Shown: positions 33,192 through 45,900 of the stretch, piece by piece
Layout: every line of letters begins with the position of its first letter
Position numbering within the stretch: position 1 is the stretch's first letter
Assembly (NCBI RefSeq): GCF_003576645.1
Contig: NC_044923.1
Coordinates: 6,056,983-6,120,982 of the forward strand
Origin: Ipomoea triloba
Lineage: Eukaryota > Streptophyta > Magnoliopsida > Solanales > Convolvulaceae
DNA: 64,000 bases
Direction: 5' to 3'
Translations under genes and position numbers: made by a program
The notes under the pieces: model-generated
The model's database searches: none
Seen by the model: the letters and a program-made list of their open reading frames with translations, nothing else
What the model was told of the DNA's origin: nothing

Positions 33192-35686
33192 CTAAGGGCG
33201 TTCGGCCGACTGCTCGACCCCAGGCTCCGTCGCACCCTCTGCCGCTGGTCCAGCATCGGGGGCTTCCGCATCCTCCGCCGTTGGTCCAGCGGAAGCGTCG
33301 GTGAAAGAGACTGGTAGTACTTGCCCCTCAGAGACGGTTGAGAACGGCGTCGGACCAGGGTCGGGCACCTCTTCGGGAAGCACGGCCAAAACCCTGTGGA
33401 GGTCGTCGTCGTCGATCGAGACTTCTAAGGCAGCTCGAACGTCGTTCTGCATGGCTCGACGACCACTGTTGAACGCCCAAGTCCCGAACTCGTACATTAA
33501 GTCCTCCCCGACCGGCGTGCGCGAGATGGCCGCAAGAACGGCCTCACCTGTCTCCCGCCCTCGGCAGATATGCTTAGCCAGGAGGACGGGATCCGTCAAA
33601 ACCTTCTCGCCGAAATCAGCCCGCTCCAGGATCCTCCGTCCGGTCTCTTCAGCCGCCTTCAGTTTCCCCTCGAGCTCTTTAATCCGCTGTTCCCTCTTAG
33701 CAAGGGACCTTTTGAGCGGGGCCACGTCCCGACGATGGATCTCGTCCCCGTCCTTGGCCCGGGCATACAGATCGGTGACCGAGTGCGCCATCTAAAAGAG
33801 AAAGGTGGTGAGAAGACCGGTAGACGCTAACAAGAACACGATTAATCACTTCGCGATACCTGGATGAGGTCGCGAGCGATGCGCTCTCCCACTAGAGCGG
33901 TCGACCATCCGCTTGTCTTCTCCGGAGGAGGAGCCGCGGCGCAGATCCTCGTTAGCAGAGCGGCGGAGGATTCGTCCCCGTGCTTCATGAGCACGTCGAT
34001 CACGGGCGTCGTGGACCCGGACCCGTCGCGACGGGAACGTTTCACGACCGCGACCTCCTCGACCTCGGGCACCTCTTTCTCTTTCCCTCGCTTGGCAGCC
34101 CGGGCNTCGCGATACCTGGATGAGGTCGCGAGCGATGCGCTCTCCCACCAGAGCGGTCGACCATCCGCTTGTCTTCTCCGGAGGAGGAGCCGCGGCGCAG
34201 ATCCTCGTTAGCAGAGCGGCCGAGGATTCGTCCCCGTGCTTCATGAGCACGTCGATCACGGGTGTCGTGGACCCGGACCCGTCGCGACGGGAACGTTTCA
34301 CGACCGCGACCTCCTCGACCTCGGGCACCTCTTTCTCTTTCCCTCGCTTGGCAGCCCGGGCTGCATCCTGCTCGTTGTTCAGATCGGCAGGGTGGGTCGC
34401 GTCCAAAGGTAGACCGACGGGCACTGGCGCCTCGCCGGTAGGATCCGCAGGCTTCGAGGGCTCGACCTTCTTAGCCCCCAGACTGATCTTCTTGGCGGGT
34501 GCAGGCGGACGAGCTGATACCGGGAAGCTCCTCATGGCACCTGAAAGCAGAGAAGAAAAGACTTAGTATACCGACCTTCGTAAAACCGACCTCGGATCGG
34601 TAAGTCTTACAAACCTCGTGACCCAGCCTCAGGAGGGGGAGGTCTGACGGCAACCGTCACCACCGCCCTCTTAGGCGTGTACTTCTCGGGCAAATCATAT
34701 CTGGGGGGCTCGAGGTTTGCTTCCAGGTATTCCTCGGGAGATCGGAAGACCTCGTACTCGTATTCCTCGGCGGAAATCTTTATGGCCGCGTCATCTAGAG
34801 CCCGGCTTTTCCTAGGTCGTTTGTGCTCCGTCGCGAACTCTGGCCACTCTCGGTCAACAGGAAGCGGCCACGGGTATTGGACCGACAGGATCCGGTTTTT
34901 CCAGCTTCTATTGTTTTCGGGCAAATGTAAAATTTTGCAGAAGTGCTCACGAGACTGTATGCATAGAACGCCACCCCCGTGCTTGATAGATAGAGGCCGG
35001 ACCGAGAAGAGGTACCGGAAAAGCTCTAGAGTCGCTGGGAGACCGTGGCGGTTACATATTTGTGGGAAGCATGCGAGAGTACGGTGGGCATTAGGGGCAA
35101 TCTGCCCGGGCAAAACACCATAGTACTTCATGAAACCCAGCAAAAAGGGGTGGAACGGGAAGGTCAACGGGGCCTTGATGGAATCCAAGTGCATCCCGAG
35201 CCAGTCCCCGTTCGTTCGGTCGACGATGCTCCCTAATGACCGTTTGGTCTCATAGTTAACAGTCCCGGTTAACAGGGCCGAGACTTCTTCGATCTCCCCG
35301 CGAGTGAGAAGACTGGTGTGTCGCCGCAGGCCGCTGCTGTCTAATCGGATCCTGCTGGCGGCCACTGGAGGGGTAGAATCGACTGGTAGACCGGCGAACC
35401 AGTCCCTACCATAGGCCGTAGGGGCAGGCTTCCCTCGACCTGAGGGCCCTGCTTCTAAGGAAAGAGGCTCCATAACGGGCCGAGAGTCTGCTTCGTCATT
35501 CTCGGCCCTCAGTTGGTTATGAGCCCGATCTGAGCCCTCGGGTTCTCCTGAGTAAGTCTCTATGGCGTTGAGGTCAGAGTCATAAGTCGAGACCGTGAAC
35601 GATCCGACTTCGACCGAGTCGCCGTAGTCGTGGTTGGATAGGTTTTGACTATCCGATCCGCTCATGGCTGTACCTAGCAAGGACAA
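33192..35686 (-). CDS. Antisense accessory gene of the retrotransposon (Transposase_28-type)
   Basis: Three exons on the strand opposite gag-pol: 35686-34615, 34540-33860 (containing a 256-base self-overlap at the N at 34106) and 33791-33192, all with GT/AG borders. Counting the overlap once, the exons total 2097 nt, an exact codon multiple (698 aa). Exon 1 has a segment typical of the 'putative gypsy type transposon' family (PF04195): PLTFPFHPFLLGFMKYYGVLPGQIAPNA is the recognisable stretch at 35180-35090. Exon 2 is basic and Ala/Pro-rich. Exon 3 begins with a predicted coiled coil (LAKREQRIKELEGKLKAAEE). Antisense genes at this site are a known feature of Tat elements, but their function is not established. 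A TATA box lies at 35896-35903. The start at 35686 is the upstream in-frame ATG; a second ATG lies eight codons in. Confidence 0.8.
34106..34106. other. Single-N join between overlapping contigs
   Basis: 33851-34105 is repeated at 34107-34361 with three substitutions. The 256-base offset is not a multiple of three, so as written it breaks the frame of antisense exon 2; counted once, the frame is intact. Confidence 0.9.
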
Positions 35687-35895
35687 GGAGGTGTCTTACT
35701 AAGGTCAGCCCGGGACTCGAGACCGCCCGAAATCATAGAATGAATGTATCTACGAGTATAAGCAAAAGGAGTTACCTGTCGAAGAAAGTCGAAAATGTGC
35801 TGAGGTCGACAACGCTGAGATCGGGAAGTTTAGGTAGTTCGGGAGGCTCTGAGTTTGTCTCGTTCGTGAAAGCCGGAAACACCGTACGTACCACG

Positions 35896-35903
35896 CTTTT
35901 ATA
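35896..35903 (-). promoter_or_regulatory. TATA box of the antisense gene
   Basis: TATAAAAG on the minus strand (CTCTATAAAAGCGTGG context), about 210 bases upstream of the antisense start codon. It sits outside the 3' LTR, so the antisense gene appears to have its own promoter. Confidence 0.55.
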
Positions 35904-36120
35904 GAGGGAGAAAGAAGGGGCTGACGGTTCGGCTCCCCACGCCGTAGACCTAGCCTAGGCCCAAGTTCCGAGGCTCGTGCGAACGTGACACGTGGACACT
36001 AGGGCTGACGACACCCGCCGACGACGTTTTCCTTGTCCCGTTCTGTTGATCAACCATGGATAGTGCAACCCGGATCCGATCTTACAGCCCGGACTTTTTC
36101 CTCAGCGATCGTAAAAGACC

Positions 36121-36136
36121 GGGCTGGGGGGCTAGA
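36121..36136 (+). other. Polypurine tract
   Basis: GGGCTGGGGGGCTAGA directly precedes the 3' LTR. Purine-rich with a run of six G; the expected plus-strand primer site. Confidence 0.7.
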
Positions 36137-36589
36137 TGATAGGGATAAAATCCGGTCTCCGTATCCCGATCTCTCTCTGAATAAGGACTCAGCCAGGCCC
36201 TTAGATTCTATTCCCGGTCTGCCGAGCCTTGTACACTACACTCCGGGCCGCCGCGGCAACCCGGGCGGGATTCGAAGTGGGGGTCTCATATCCACCTATC
36301 GTAAGCGCATTGGACCAATAGCGTGACCGGTGCATGTCCGCCGCGTGTCCTGCATGCAGCCCGACCGGAGTAGGCCTGGCCATATCCGCTATAAAAGGCG
36401 CATTTAATGTAGAGAAGAGACTTTTGGCTTTTTCCTCTTGAACAACAGCTAAAGAGACCGGGAGCCGCTGTCCCACTGTCACGGAACTCGGTCACACCTA
36501 GAGTATTCTTTCCTATACTCTACCATATATTAATACGAATATTCTCTTCCGTATTAGACCGTATCATTTTTCCGTATTAGACCGTATCA
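36137..36589 (+). repeat. 3' LTR (453 bp)
   Basis: Full-length match to 21398-21850, ending GACCGTATCA, then the CATCT target duplication. TATA box at 36390-36397. Confidence 0.95.
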
Positions 36590-36690
36590 CATCTCATAGT
36601 ATAATTATATTAAAATAATTATAATCAAATTTTGCAATTCAACTCAATTCATCTCATAGTATAATTATATTAAAATAATTATAATCTTGT
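36590..36690. repeat. 60-bp tandem duplication of host DNA at the insertion site
   Basis: CATCTCATAGTATAATTATA occurs at 36590 and again at 36650. The stretch between, ending in GCAATTCAACTCAATTCATCT, also matches DNA left of the element (about 21370-21397). The retrotransposon therefore landed in one unit of a pre-existing 60-bp tandem repeat. Confidence 0.75.
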
Positions 36691-37079
36691 GTGATGCTAA
36701 AAATGATTTTTTTTAAAGACAAGTTTTAATAGAGCTGGTGGTTTGTTAGCCAACATCCGAATCTTCAATAAATTTTTACATTAAAAATTTAGTATTTGTC
36801 ATCATATAATCATAGCATTATTTGTCTAGAAAGCAATGGTCAAACTATGCAACATTTGTTTTTTCTTTTGGTCACAAGAGAAACCTCCAATGTTCTTGTG
36901 TAATAATTCACAAATTATACAGAAAAAATAAATCGCATTAGAAAGATCTTGTACAATAAGCTCGATTGAAATGGTGTTGACAATAATCAAACTCGCGATT
37001 TTTATACACGATAATTATATTTCACTCACTCGGCCATCTCTTTCAAAACATATTAGTTATTTTTAAGGTTGCTATATTT

Positions 37080-37190
37080 TATTGGAATAAGGTTCAAATT
37101 AGCCACTGAACGTAACTTAAAAGTGCAATTAGATCACTGAACAAAAAAAAAGTATAATAGGACCACTGAACACTCTAATTATATTTCGTT
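37080..37190. mobile_element. Lone TIR of a long-TIR MULE-like element
   Basis: GGAATAAGGTTCAAATTAGC followed by CACTGAAC / GTGCAATTAGATCACTGAAC phrases matches the arms of the elements at 17851 and 39201, but no opposite arm follows. Probably a truncated copy. Confidence 0.4.
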
Positions 37191-37403
37191 TCTCTCATTT
37201 GTCCTGCAAGTCTGCAACTTTCAATCATAGTGCTAAAATAAAAGGATTGTCCGTTGAGTGCATAAGAATCATTTGCCTAAAAAGTTAACCTCACTGAAGA
37301 TATGAAATATACCTTACTCATAAATCTAGCTCGGTTATGTGTGTAAACACATGCAAATTTTCTTATCTATGAGTGTTATGAAAGTAAATAGAGGGTTTTT
37401 GGA

Positions 37404-37565
37404 TGTGTTGTTTTATATTGTCATATAGAAAATATAATACAAAGCCCTATAAATAGGTGCTAGACTATGAATAAAAAACAAGTTTCTATATGCCTGCCTA
37501 CCTATCTAAATCCCTAACACTGCCTAATATATAGAGATTCCATATTAAATATATATTCCATAACA
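37404..37565 (-). mobile_element. Short Copia-like LTR remnant
   Basis: On the minus strand a purine tract (AACTTGAGGGGGAG-type, written AGTTGAGGGGGAG here) is followed by TGTTATGGAATATATATTTA. The segment ends near ACAACACA, giving TG...CA borders about 160 bases apart. The text upstream on the minus strand (37570-38020) has no clear pol motif. Probably a truncated Copia 3' end. Confidence 0.45.
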
Positions 37566-38606
37566 CTCCCCCTCAACTTGGAGTATAGATATTAATCATG
37601 TCCAACTTGTTACACAAATAACTGGTAACCCAAAATAACTAAATAACGAACTAACTCAAATCCATTTAGGACACTCTCCTTGAACAAAAGCTTTGCATGC
37701 CACCAATACCTACGGATAGTTGGGTGAACTCAACGTGGACCGAACAAGCTTGGGATTGGATATCAACAACGTATTTTGTTGTTCCTAAGAAAAATGGTTA
37801 GGAACTTCAGCTACCCATATCTTGCTTGCTAATTTAATGAGCTCTTGGGGTATCTGTATCCACTCTCACGTTGTCTTTCTTTATCTTCTTAGCAACAATG
37901 AGTGGCATTTTTTCGACTTTCATGTAGGTTCACAGGAGCAAGTTATATATCTTGAAGGAGCGGCGAAGCAAATGAAGTCGAGTGACTTGATTCTTCAATT
38001 GAATCCTAACAATTAGAACCGGTGTAAAATTAACCTAAAGTCATAAACCAATCAAACTAGTTGAAATCGAAAAAAATTCAACACTACTACAGTTTCATTT
38101 CATTTCAATTACAGTTTCATTTAAATAATATGCGAGACAGTTTCATTATAAATACACTGTAATTTCATTTTGTAATTAATACACCAAAAATATGGGATCC
38201 GTCAAGATGTAGCAGACGTCGTTTATTTACTTAAAGAAACGATGTCATTTTTGGACAATGGTCCACGATATAACTTAAGAATCTCAATATGAAGCAGTAT
38301 AGTATTCTTATTGTTTGTAAGGTTCTAGGCCCAAAATAGATATAAATAGACCCCTATAGAAAGAGGACAAACAATTTTGAACAATACAATACGTATTCTC
38401 CATATGCTTTTCAATTTTCAATATACTTGTTATTTTAATCCAAATCCTTTGAAATAAAGAAGCACTTTGGAATGTTTTGTAATTGATTAGTTAAATAAAA
38501 AAAATTCTTTCGGTCATTTATTTTCTTTAATATTTCTTAACAATCATTAAAAATATTTCCTTTTCAATAGAGCATTTAATATATTTTGTATTTTTTACAT
38601 GCCTAA

Positions 38607-38714
38607 ATTTTAGTCTTTAATATTTAAAAGAAAAACAATTAAATATAACACCCACTAAATATTTTAGTCATTAATATTTAAAAGAAAAACAATTAAATAT
38701 AACACCCACTAAAT
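38607..38714. repeat. 54-bp tandem duplication
   Basis: Two nearly identical copies with TAGTC at 38611 and 38665. AT-rich; no gene nearby. Confidence 0.9.
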
Positions 38715-39200
38715 AATACTCCATCCGGCACATTTTATGTGTCTGGTTCGGTTAACGAGACTTGATTAGAGTTATTTTTAATTTAATTTTTCATAATATT
38801 AAGTTTAGTATTTGCATACAAACTTTATATAGTTAGAAACTATACTAAAAGTACTATTAAACACAAAAAATCAAATTTAAAAATGAGTAAAAAATACAAA
38901 GAAAAGAAGAAAGAGTTGATTTGACTAATGAATAGTAAGTAGGACAGACAAAATGAGACAGAATGAGATAATAGAATCATCTTAAAATTTAGGTGCAGTG
39001 GTAGATGAAAATTTGGATCCCACAAAAAACTTGAGAGTTATTGGGAGATCTTGATTGATTAGAGGAGATTAAGATCCGCATAATGTACACTATACAAGCA
39101 ATGTGGAAACTTGAGAACTACTTGCGATTTACCTCCTATAGCGGCTCCATCAGCTTTTAGACAAGGATTTTGAGATTTAGGATTAGTCTAATTTAAGTTG

Positions 39201-39662
39201 GGAATAAGGGTCAAATAGGCCATTCAACTACACACCAAAATGCAATTAGGCCATCAAACTCAAAAAATTCAATTGAGTCCCTGAACACACAAACTCATGC
39301 AATTTAATCCAAAATGACACGTTTACCTGACGTGGTGGTTACGAATTTTAAATAAAATAATTAATTTAAAAAAAAAAATTGTCGGCCAGAGACGAATAAT
39401 CTCCGACCGGCTTATCTCCTGGCAACCTTCATCTCCATGGCCAAGGAGACAAAGGGACCTTCGTTTCCTGGCCACGGAGACGAAGGCGGTCGGAGACAAA
39501 TCGTCTCGGTTAGCAGTTTTTGTTTTTAAATTGTTTTTACAAATTATTTTTAAAATTGGTAACCGCCACATCAAGTAAACATGTTATTTTAGGCTAAATT
39601 ACATGAATTTATGTTGTTTACGGATTCAATTGTATTTTTTTTTAGGTCAATGACCTTATTCC
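39201..39662. mobile_element. Long-TIR MULE-like element
   Basis: Starts GGAATAAGGGTCAAATAGG; its right end reads TGACCTTATTCC. The flanking nonamers TTTAAGTTG (39192-39200) and TTTAAGCTA (39663-39671) agree at 7 of 9 positions. The GC-rich core (about 39390-39510) carries GGAGACAAAGGGACCTTCGT-type motifs, repeated in inverted form, and shares them with 47240-47375. No protein is encoded. Confidence 0.6.
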
Positions 39663-39986
39663 TTTAAGCTAGGACTTCAGACTTGGGATATCTAATGTAA
39701 TAAAAGAAAATAAAAAAAATTGAAAAAACAAAACATGAAAAAATGGTTGAATTCTTAAATATAAATATAAATTGGTTCAAAAAAAAAATAAAAAAATAAA
39801 TCATACCCCGTAATGGAAAGCCCTCTCCCCCTGTGCTGTGTACTCCATTGAAGCAGCTAAGCTAGCTATTCTTCTCCTCCCTTTGGATTTCTCTGCTTTT
39901 TCTCACCTAGTCTCATTTCACAGTGCCGCAGGTGGTAAGCCAGTTCTACACTTTTAGAGAGAGAAAGTGAAGGCAGGAGAGAGAAA

Positions 39987-42900
39987 ATGAGGATAGAGAG
40001 CAGCGAAGAAGAAGATGACTTCCCGTCAATCGAGACCGTAACCCCTCAGTCCAAGATCGACACCATTTATCAATCCAACTCTGAGAAGGTCCGCTCTCCT
40101 CCCCCAATTTCTTTATGTGAGGCTAAAACGAGTGAATCATTTACTAATGCGAACTGAAAGTTTTACTTGCTTGGCATTTCATTCAGATAAGCTGCCTTTT
40201 CTGTCTGGTTTTCTTCATTATTACTCTGTATTACTTTGTTTAATTATTAATTTTGTTTCCAAGCTGGGCTCTCTTTCGTTTGGGTTAGTTTTATGGAGAA
40301 ATAAGATTTTAGGCTTTTAGCTCGCTTGTGTTCATGCCATTGTGCTTATCATCTTAAATTGTTTATGTATGTGCTGTATCAATGCTATGCATATCTTTCT
40401 CTGCATCCTAAAATGAGCATTTTTGGAAGGAAGGAGCTTAGTATTTATTTCGGATTTAGGAAGAAAAGAATCCTTAGACACTCAACTGAAATGGGAGTCA
40501 GATGCACCTGGTAATTATGGAGTGAGTGAATGAGTACGATTGTAATGGTGGAAATTAGGTTGGCTACTCATGGAATTCTTAGCTATGGATTTTTTAGAGG
40601 GATAAAGCATGAAAAATACGTCACAGCTGCTAAGAATTAGCCTTGGAGTTTAGCTTTGGATATATGCCATGGGCTAGTTGCTTAATTTTGGATTCTAGTT
40701 CTTTGCATTTCACTTGATCCCCATTGCACATCCTGTGATCATGTTCAAGATGTGGTAAAATTTGAAAATGGTTTCCCTTTGTGCTTTATATGATTCCTCT
40801 CATTCCTAGCTGGCTAAGTTTAGAATCCATACCCAAGTTCATGGCACCACGAATATAAGATGACACTATATTTAGCTATTGATACAGGATGACATGTTGA
40901 ATTTTAGTGAATTTAGGTGTATATTCTTATGTGTTGCTGAAGTTTACACTCAGTGTTTACTAAGATATTCATCATACTAAGCAAATGACACCCTTTTCTT
41001 ATCTTATCTTCAGTTTTAAAATTATTGCTTTAGTGAAATGAAAATTCACATTGACAATCTTTTCTTTTCTTATCTTTAGTAAAATCCACAATGAGACTTT
41101 TTTTTCTTTAAAAAAGAAGAAAAAGAACATTTATTTGATACCTAAATTCTTGGTAGATTCAAGGGAGAGGCATGCATGTAGACATGTAGTGCCTCAATTC
41201 TTATTGTATGCTTAGCTCTTTCATTTTACATTTCTTATTTGTGTTCCAACTTCCTGATTCAGAAGAATGTGCACTTAGCAGTTCAATGTGTTCAACATTT
41301 TGAATTTTGCTCTGTAAAACTCTTTTGTTCAGTTCTAGAGAATATACTAAAGCACAAAAGTTTTCCATATTTTACGTATCCAAGGAAAAATGGAAACAAC
41401 TTATAACAGTCTTTCAGTCCCTTGTATCTCTAAATTTCCCTTTCTATTTGTTCAGTGTTATGAGTCCCACCCACTTTGATAAAATAAGAGAGAACATATG
41501 GGTTTATAAGGCCATGCGTTAGACTAGCTAATTGGTTGGATTCAATCTTTTAGTGTGGTTTGACCCATGTGCATTATAGCCCAGTGACCCTAGCCCAATC
41601 TTAGTTTGTAACAGTCAGGTCCCACAGGCTAATATATCAATTATCTGATTTATGCAGGGAATCAGAAAAATTTCTTTTGAGCTTTTGGAACTGAAAGATG
41701 CAGTGGAGAACATGTGTGGGAATTCACGCACTAAATGCTTGGCCTTCTTGAGGTATTCCAAGATCATACTTTCTCAAATTGACTAAAACTCAAACAGAGA
41801 ATTACTTGACAGTAGTTAATATATGTGTTTTACAGCTTTTTTGAATGTAACATCTTCATCATTCTTTAAACTAAATATACCCTGCCAAAAAATAATCTGA
41901 AATACATTCTTCTTGGTACCATGCACTCTTGAGTCCTGACCATTTGTGATAGATGCACGTGGGAATTCCTAAATAACATTTGGACTGAGTTTGTGGGGAC
42001 ATATTGATTTGGTAGGGTTAAGGAACCATCACTTTAATGCAAAGTGTTCTCTCTATCACTTAAACTGACCATGCATACACCATTTTAAGGACAGGCTGCA
42101 CTTGACTGATTGGTCTTTTTATCTATCTATTTATTTATTTATTTATTTATTTATTTATCAGTATTATTGTTTTTGGCTATGAGGATAATCATTCTTTCAG
42201 CATACTCTCTCTCTCTCCCTCTCATTTTGTCCACATTATTTGAAATGTATTATCATATAACAAAAAGGGATGCTCAAAGTAACTTGTGGATTGTGCATTT
42301 AGGTACATTGGTTCAATGAACAACCTATAAATATGAAAGATGTCCTCTTCAGGACACTTTTTCTGAGCATTGGAGGATCCCTTTTAACTCTGGCAAGAAT
42401 ACACATCCAAGTCAATAATGTTGCCACTCTTGGGTTTACATGAACTGTTGATATGTTTCCAGTGTGATGTTTCTAGTTTGCTACAAACTTGAATATATTG
42501 ATAACTATTACTCTTGAGGGGTTTAAAAGGTGTTCTGAACTATTGAAAACTGACAAGTTAGATCAAGATGTGTAGAAGGAACCAGGTATTGTCATGGGCA
42601 TTTGAAAGCCCTTATATTTAAGTCCCAGCGTTCACCTAAAGACTGAAACTTTGTTTGCAAGTGAAATAAAGGAAAATGGAGGAAATCTGTGGGTGCAGAT
42701 GGGTTTTGGAAGGCGTGACAGTGGAATTAGTGCTTGACATTTTCCTTAATAGATTATTTCTGTAATCTCATTAAATTAGGCTTTAACAAACACCCCCATT
42801 ATATATTAAATTTATTGAATTGTATTGGATTATATGATGTGTAAAACAGTGAGGGATATTTATACTAACTAGAGGAAACTTGATAGAGAAACCAGGAAAC

Positions 42901-45900
42901 CTTCCATCTCTATGATTCGTAAGGTATTAGGAAACTAAAGTAATAAACAACTCCTGATACTACAAGAGTTCAAGGATTCTCAATGTTGAATTTATATATC
43001 CTTCCTAAACTGAATTTAAGAATACTCTTAACTATTCTAACATGAAGAGTTAATGAATAATGATTAGTTGAGATTTGAGAAAAAAAATCTATGACAAGAA
43101 TATTACTTTGATACACACACACACACACACACACACTCAGGTTTGAAACTCCAGTTTTTACAATCCTGTGTTATATAGTGTGCATGTTCTAGTCCAAAGG
43201 TAATTGAGCTCCTAAATAACCTTTGATGAAAATCAAAATTACTCATTATAACCTGAAAGCTTTTACCATTGCTTTCACTTCCCTTGTATTTTTACAATGT
43301 TACTGATAATATGCAATTAAAGAAAGATGAGGTTATCAAAATGCCCCTTCTTATCATCCAAAGAAGGTGCTTTCCTTGCAGTTAATTTTAGATAAAAACT
43401 TTGAATTCCGTTTTCTCTAGATTAATTTCCAACTGGCCTGGCTTCCTTGCTTTGCAGAAAAATGTTAGGTTTGTATGAAATACTTAATATAACATTCTCA
43501 TTCATTTTCATCAATTCGCCACCTTGCTGCTTACTTTATTTCTTGACTTATTTCCCCTAGAAAGATTTGCAGTTCATGCTGTAATTAATTTTTCATTTTT
43601 CTTATAATTTTTTTGTTAATATATCTCTTTATTGCCATGCACTAGTATCATTAACTATGGCAGTTCTTAAACATGATCCATTTAAGCAAATTTATTTATG
43701 CTCACATTGAGATTTGCGCTAATTTTTACTTATCAAAAATAGGGAGGGAAAAAGATTAATGCCATTTTGTAATGAATTGTAGGTTATCAGAAGAAGTGGT
43801 GGAAATGAATCATGAGTTGAATGAGTTAAGAAAACATATTTCTGCCCAGGGTATTCTTGTCCAAGATTTGATTAATGGTGCATGTCAAGAATTAAGTTTA
43901 TGGAGCCAAGCTAATGCTAATGTTCTTGAAACTCAAGAAAGTGAATTAGGAGATAATTGCTTAATAGATGCATCAGAAGATGACCATTTGTCATTTTTGG
44001 AAAGTATTGATATTCTTCTGGCTGAGCACAAAATTGAAGAAGCAATAGAGGCAATAGATGCTGAAGAGAAAAGTCACCCAGAGATGAGAAGTGTGGGAGA
44101 GACTTCGCCTACAGAACCATCAGCTTATAGGTCTGCTTTGTCTAAAAGAAAAGCAATGCTTGAGAAGCAGCTTGTTGAGATCACCGAGAGACCTTCTATT
44201 GCTGTCGTTGAGCTCAAAAGGGCTTTGTCTGGTTTGTTAAAGTTGGGGAAAGGTCCTTTGGCACACCAGCTACTTGTCAAGTCAATTAGACTTCGCCTTC
44301 AGAAAAAAATTGAAGCTTTCCTTCCACTGTGTTCTTGTTATCCTGAAACATACTCAGCCACTTTGTCTAACCTTGTATTCTCTACTATTTTATTGGTGGC
44401 TAAGGAATCGAGTTCAATGTTTGGTGATAATCCTCTTTATAGTAACAGAATTATTCAATGGGCAGAAACGGAAATTGAATCTTTTGTAAGGTTGGTTAAA
44501 GAGCATGCACCCGTTTCTGAGACAGCTCCTGCTTTACGTGCAGCAAGTTTTTGTGCTCAGACTAGTCTTAACCACTGCTATGCCTTGGAACAGCATGGCC
44601 TAAAACTCTCCAAGCTGCTCTTGGTTCTTTTGCAACCATATATTGAAGAAGTTCTTGAGCTGAATTTCATACGAGCTAGAAGAGCAATTCTCCATTTTGC
44701 TGAAGATGAGGATATAATGCTGTCACCTCGTTTTGCATCTCCATTATCTACTTTTGCCACACCATCTGGTAGGCTGCTTGTTGAAAGTGGCATGAGATTC
44801 ATATATGTTGTCAAAGTAAGTTAGAATTGTTAATGCTGGTTACCTGGTTTATTGTCTTACAGTTCGGGTGGTGTGAGTTTTGCACACATCTAATTTTGGT
44901 AAATATTCTCGCAAAGTAGCTTACTACATTTCCTGGCTCATTGGGGATTATAATATGAACATTATAATATTTTCTTTGTTGTGTTCAATTGATTTATTGG
45001 GAATCACTAGAAACAGGTTTCTGATGCATCCATCCCTCAAGGAATCAGTAAACGTTTTTTCTTTTTAATCATTGCAGGAAATAGTTGAACGCCTAACCCA
45101 GTTAGTAATTCTGCACTTTGGAGCTAATATATTGATGAGAATTTCACTGCTTTTTGACAAGTATGTGGATGCTTTGATCAAAGCCTTACCTGGCCTTTCT
45201 GAAGATGACAACCTCACAGAGCTTAAAGAGTCTGTACCTTTTAGAGTTGAAACTGATTCTGAGCAGCTAGCATTGTTGGGGACTGCTTTTACCATTTCTG
45301 AGGAATTATTGCCAATGGTTGTCTCCAGAATTTGGAATGTACTCACTGAAAGCAAAGAAGCAGATAGTGGGATTTCTGAAGTTATAACACCTTCCTCAAA
45401 TAATACTGTAGAGGTTAAGGAGTGGAGGCGCCATCTTCAGCACTCACTTGACAAACTCAGGGATAGTTTCTGTCGACAATATATTGTGAACTTCATCTAC
45501 TCTAGAGATGGTGATGCACGATTGGATGCACAAATTTATTTAAGCGGGACAGGGGAAGATCTGGCGTCAGAGTCCGAACCTCTTCCTTCTTTGCCATTCC
45601 AGGTATTCCCTTGTTAAATTTCCACCATCCTTCTGCATTCATACTATTTATGAGTTTTTCACTTGTCCTCTACTAGAATAAAAGGAATAAAATGTGGTTA
45701 TAGTGATTTATAGCCAAATAGATCATAGAGATTCTGTTTTCCATTTAGAAAACAGTTTTTAAAAGTTTTCCAGTTTTCAAAATGGAAAACTGTGCTAGTA
45801 AAGATGTTTTCTGTTTTTTTATTCTTCAATTCAAATTCTCCAGTTAGTAAGCGGGCCCTAGAGTTCTTGTATTCTACAACTCATTTTTATTTTGTTTAAT

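Larger units (their letters stand above)
21398..36589 (+). mobile_element. Tat-type Ty3/gypsy LTR retrotransposon
   Basis: Complete element flanked by CATCT at 21393-21397 and 36590-36594 (5-bp target duplication). Order: 5' LTR, primer site, gag-pol, 62-bp repeat array, antisense spliced gene, polypurine tract, 3' LTR. Two RNase H domains, no chromodomain in the integrase, and an antisense gene after pol place it in the Tat lineage of non-chromovirus Ty3/gypsy elements. The LTRs differ at about 7 of 453 positions by my count, indicating a fairly recent insertion. The given sequence is 15.2 kb, but about 5.1 kb is self-overlap at four single-N joins (25317, 28229, 31766, 34106), so the real element is probably near 10.1 kb. 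Confidence 0.93.

Noticed and set aside
32981..33304. Plus-strand frame after the 62-bp array
   Set aside because: Starts within the repeat array and runs over the antisense exon 3; no domain and low complexity.
37822..38016. 64-codon plus-strand frame near the Copia LTR remnant
   Set aside because: Weak resemblance to Copia RNase H in spacing only; conserved residues are missing.
40117..41522. Short plus-strand frames inside EXO84C introns 1
   Set aside because: They lie between well-supported exons 1 and 2 and have no conserved features.
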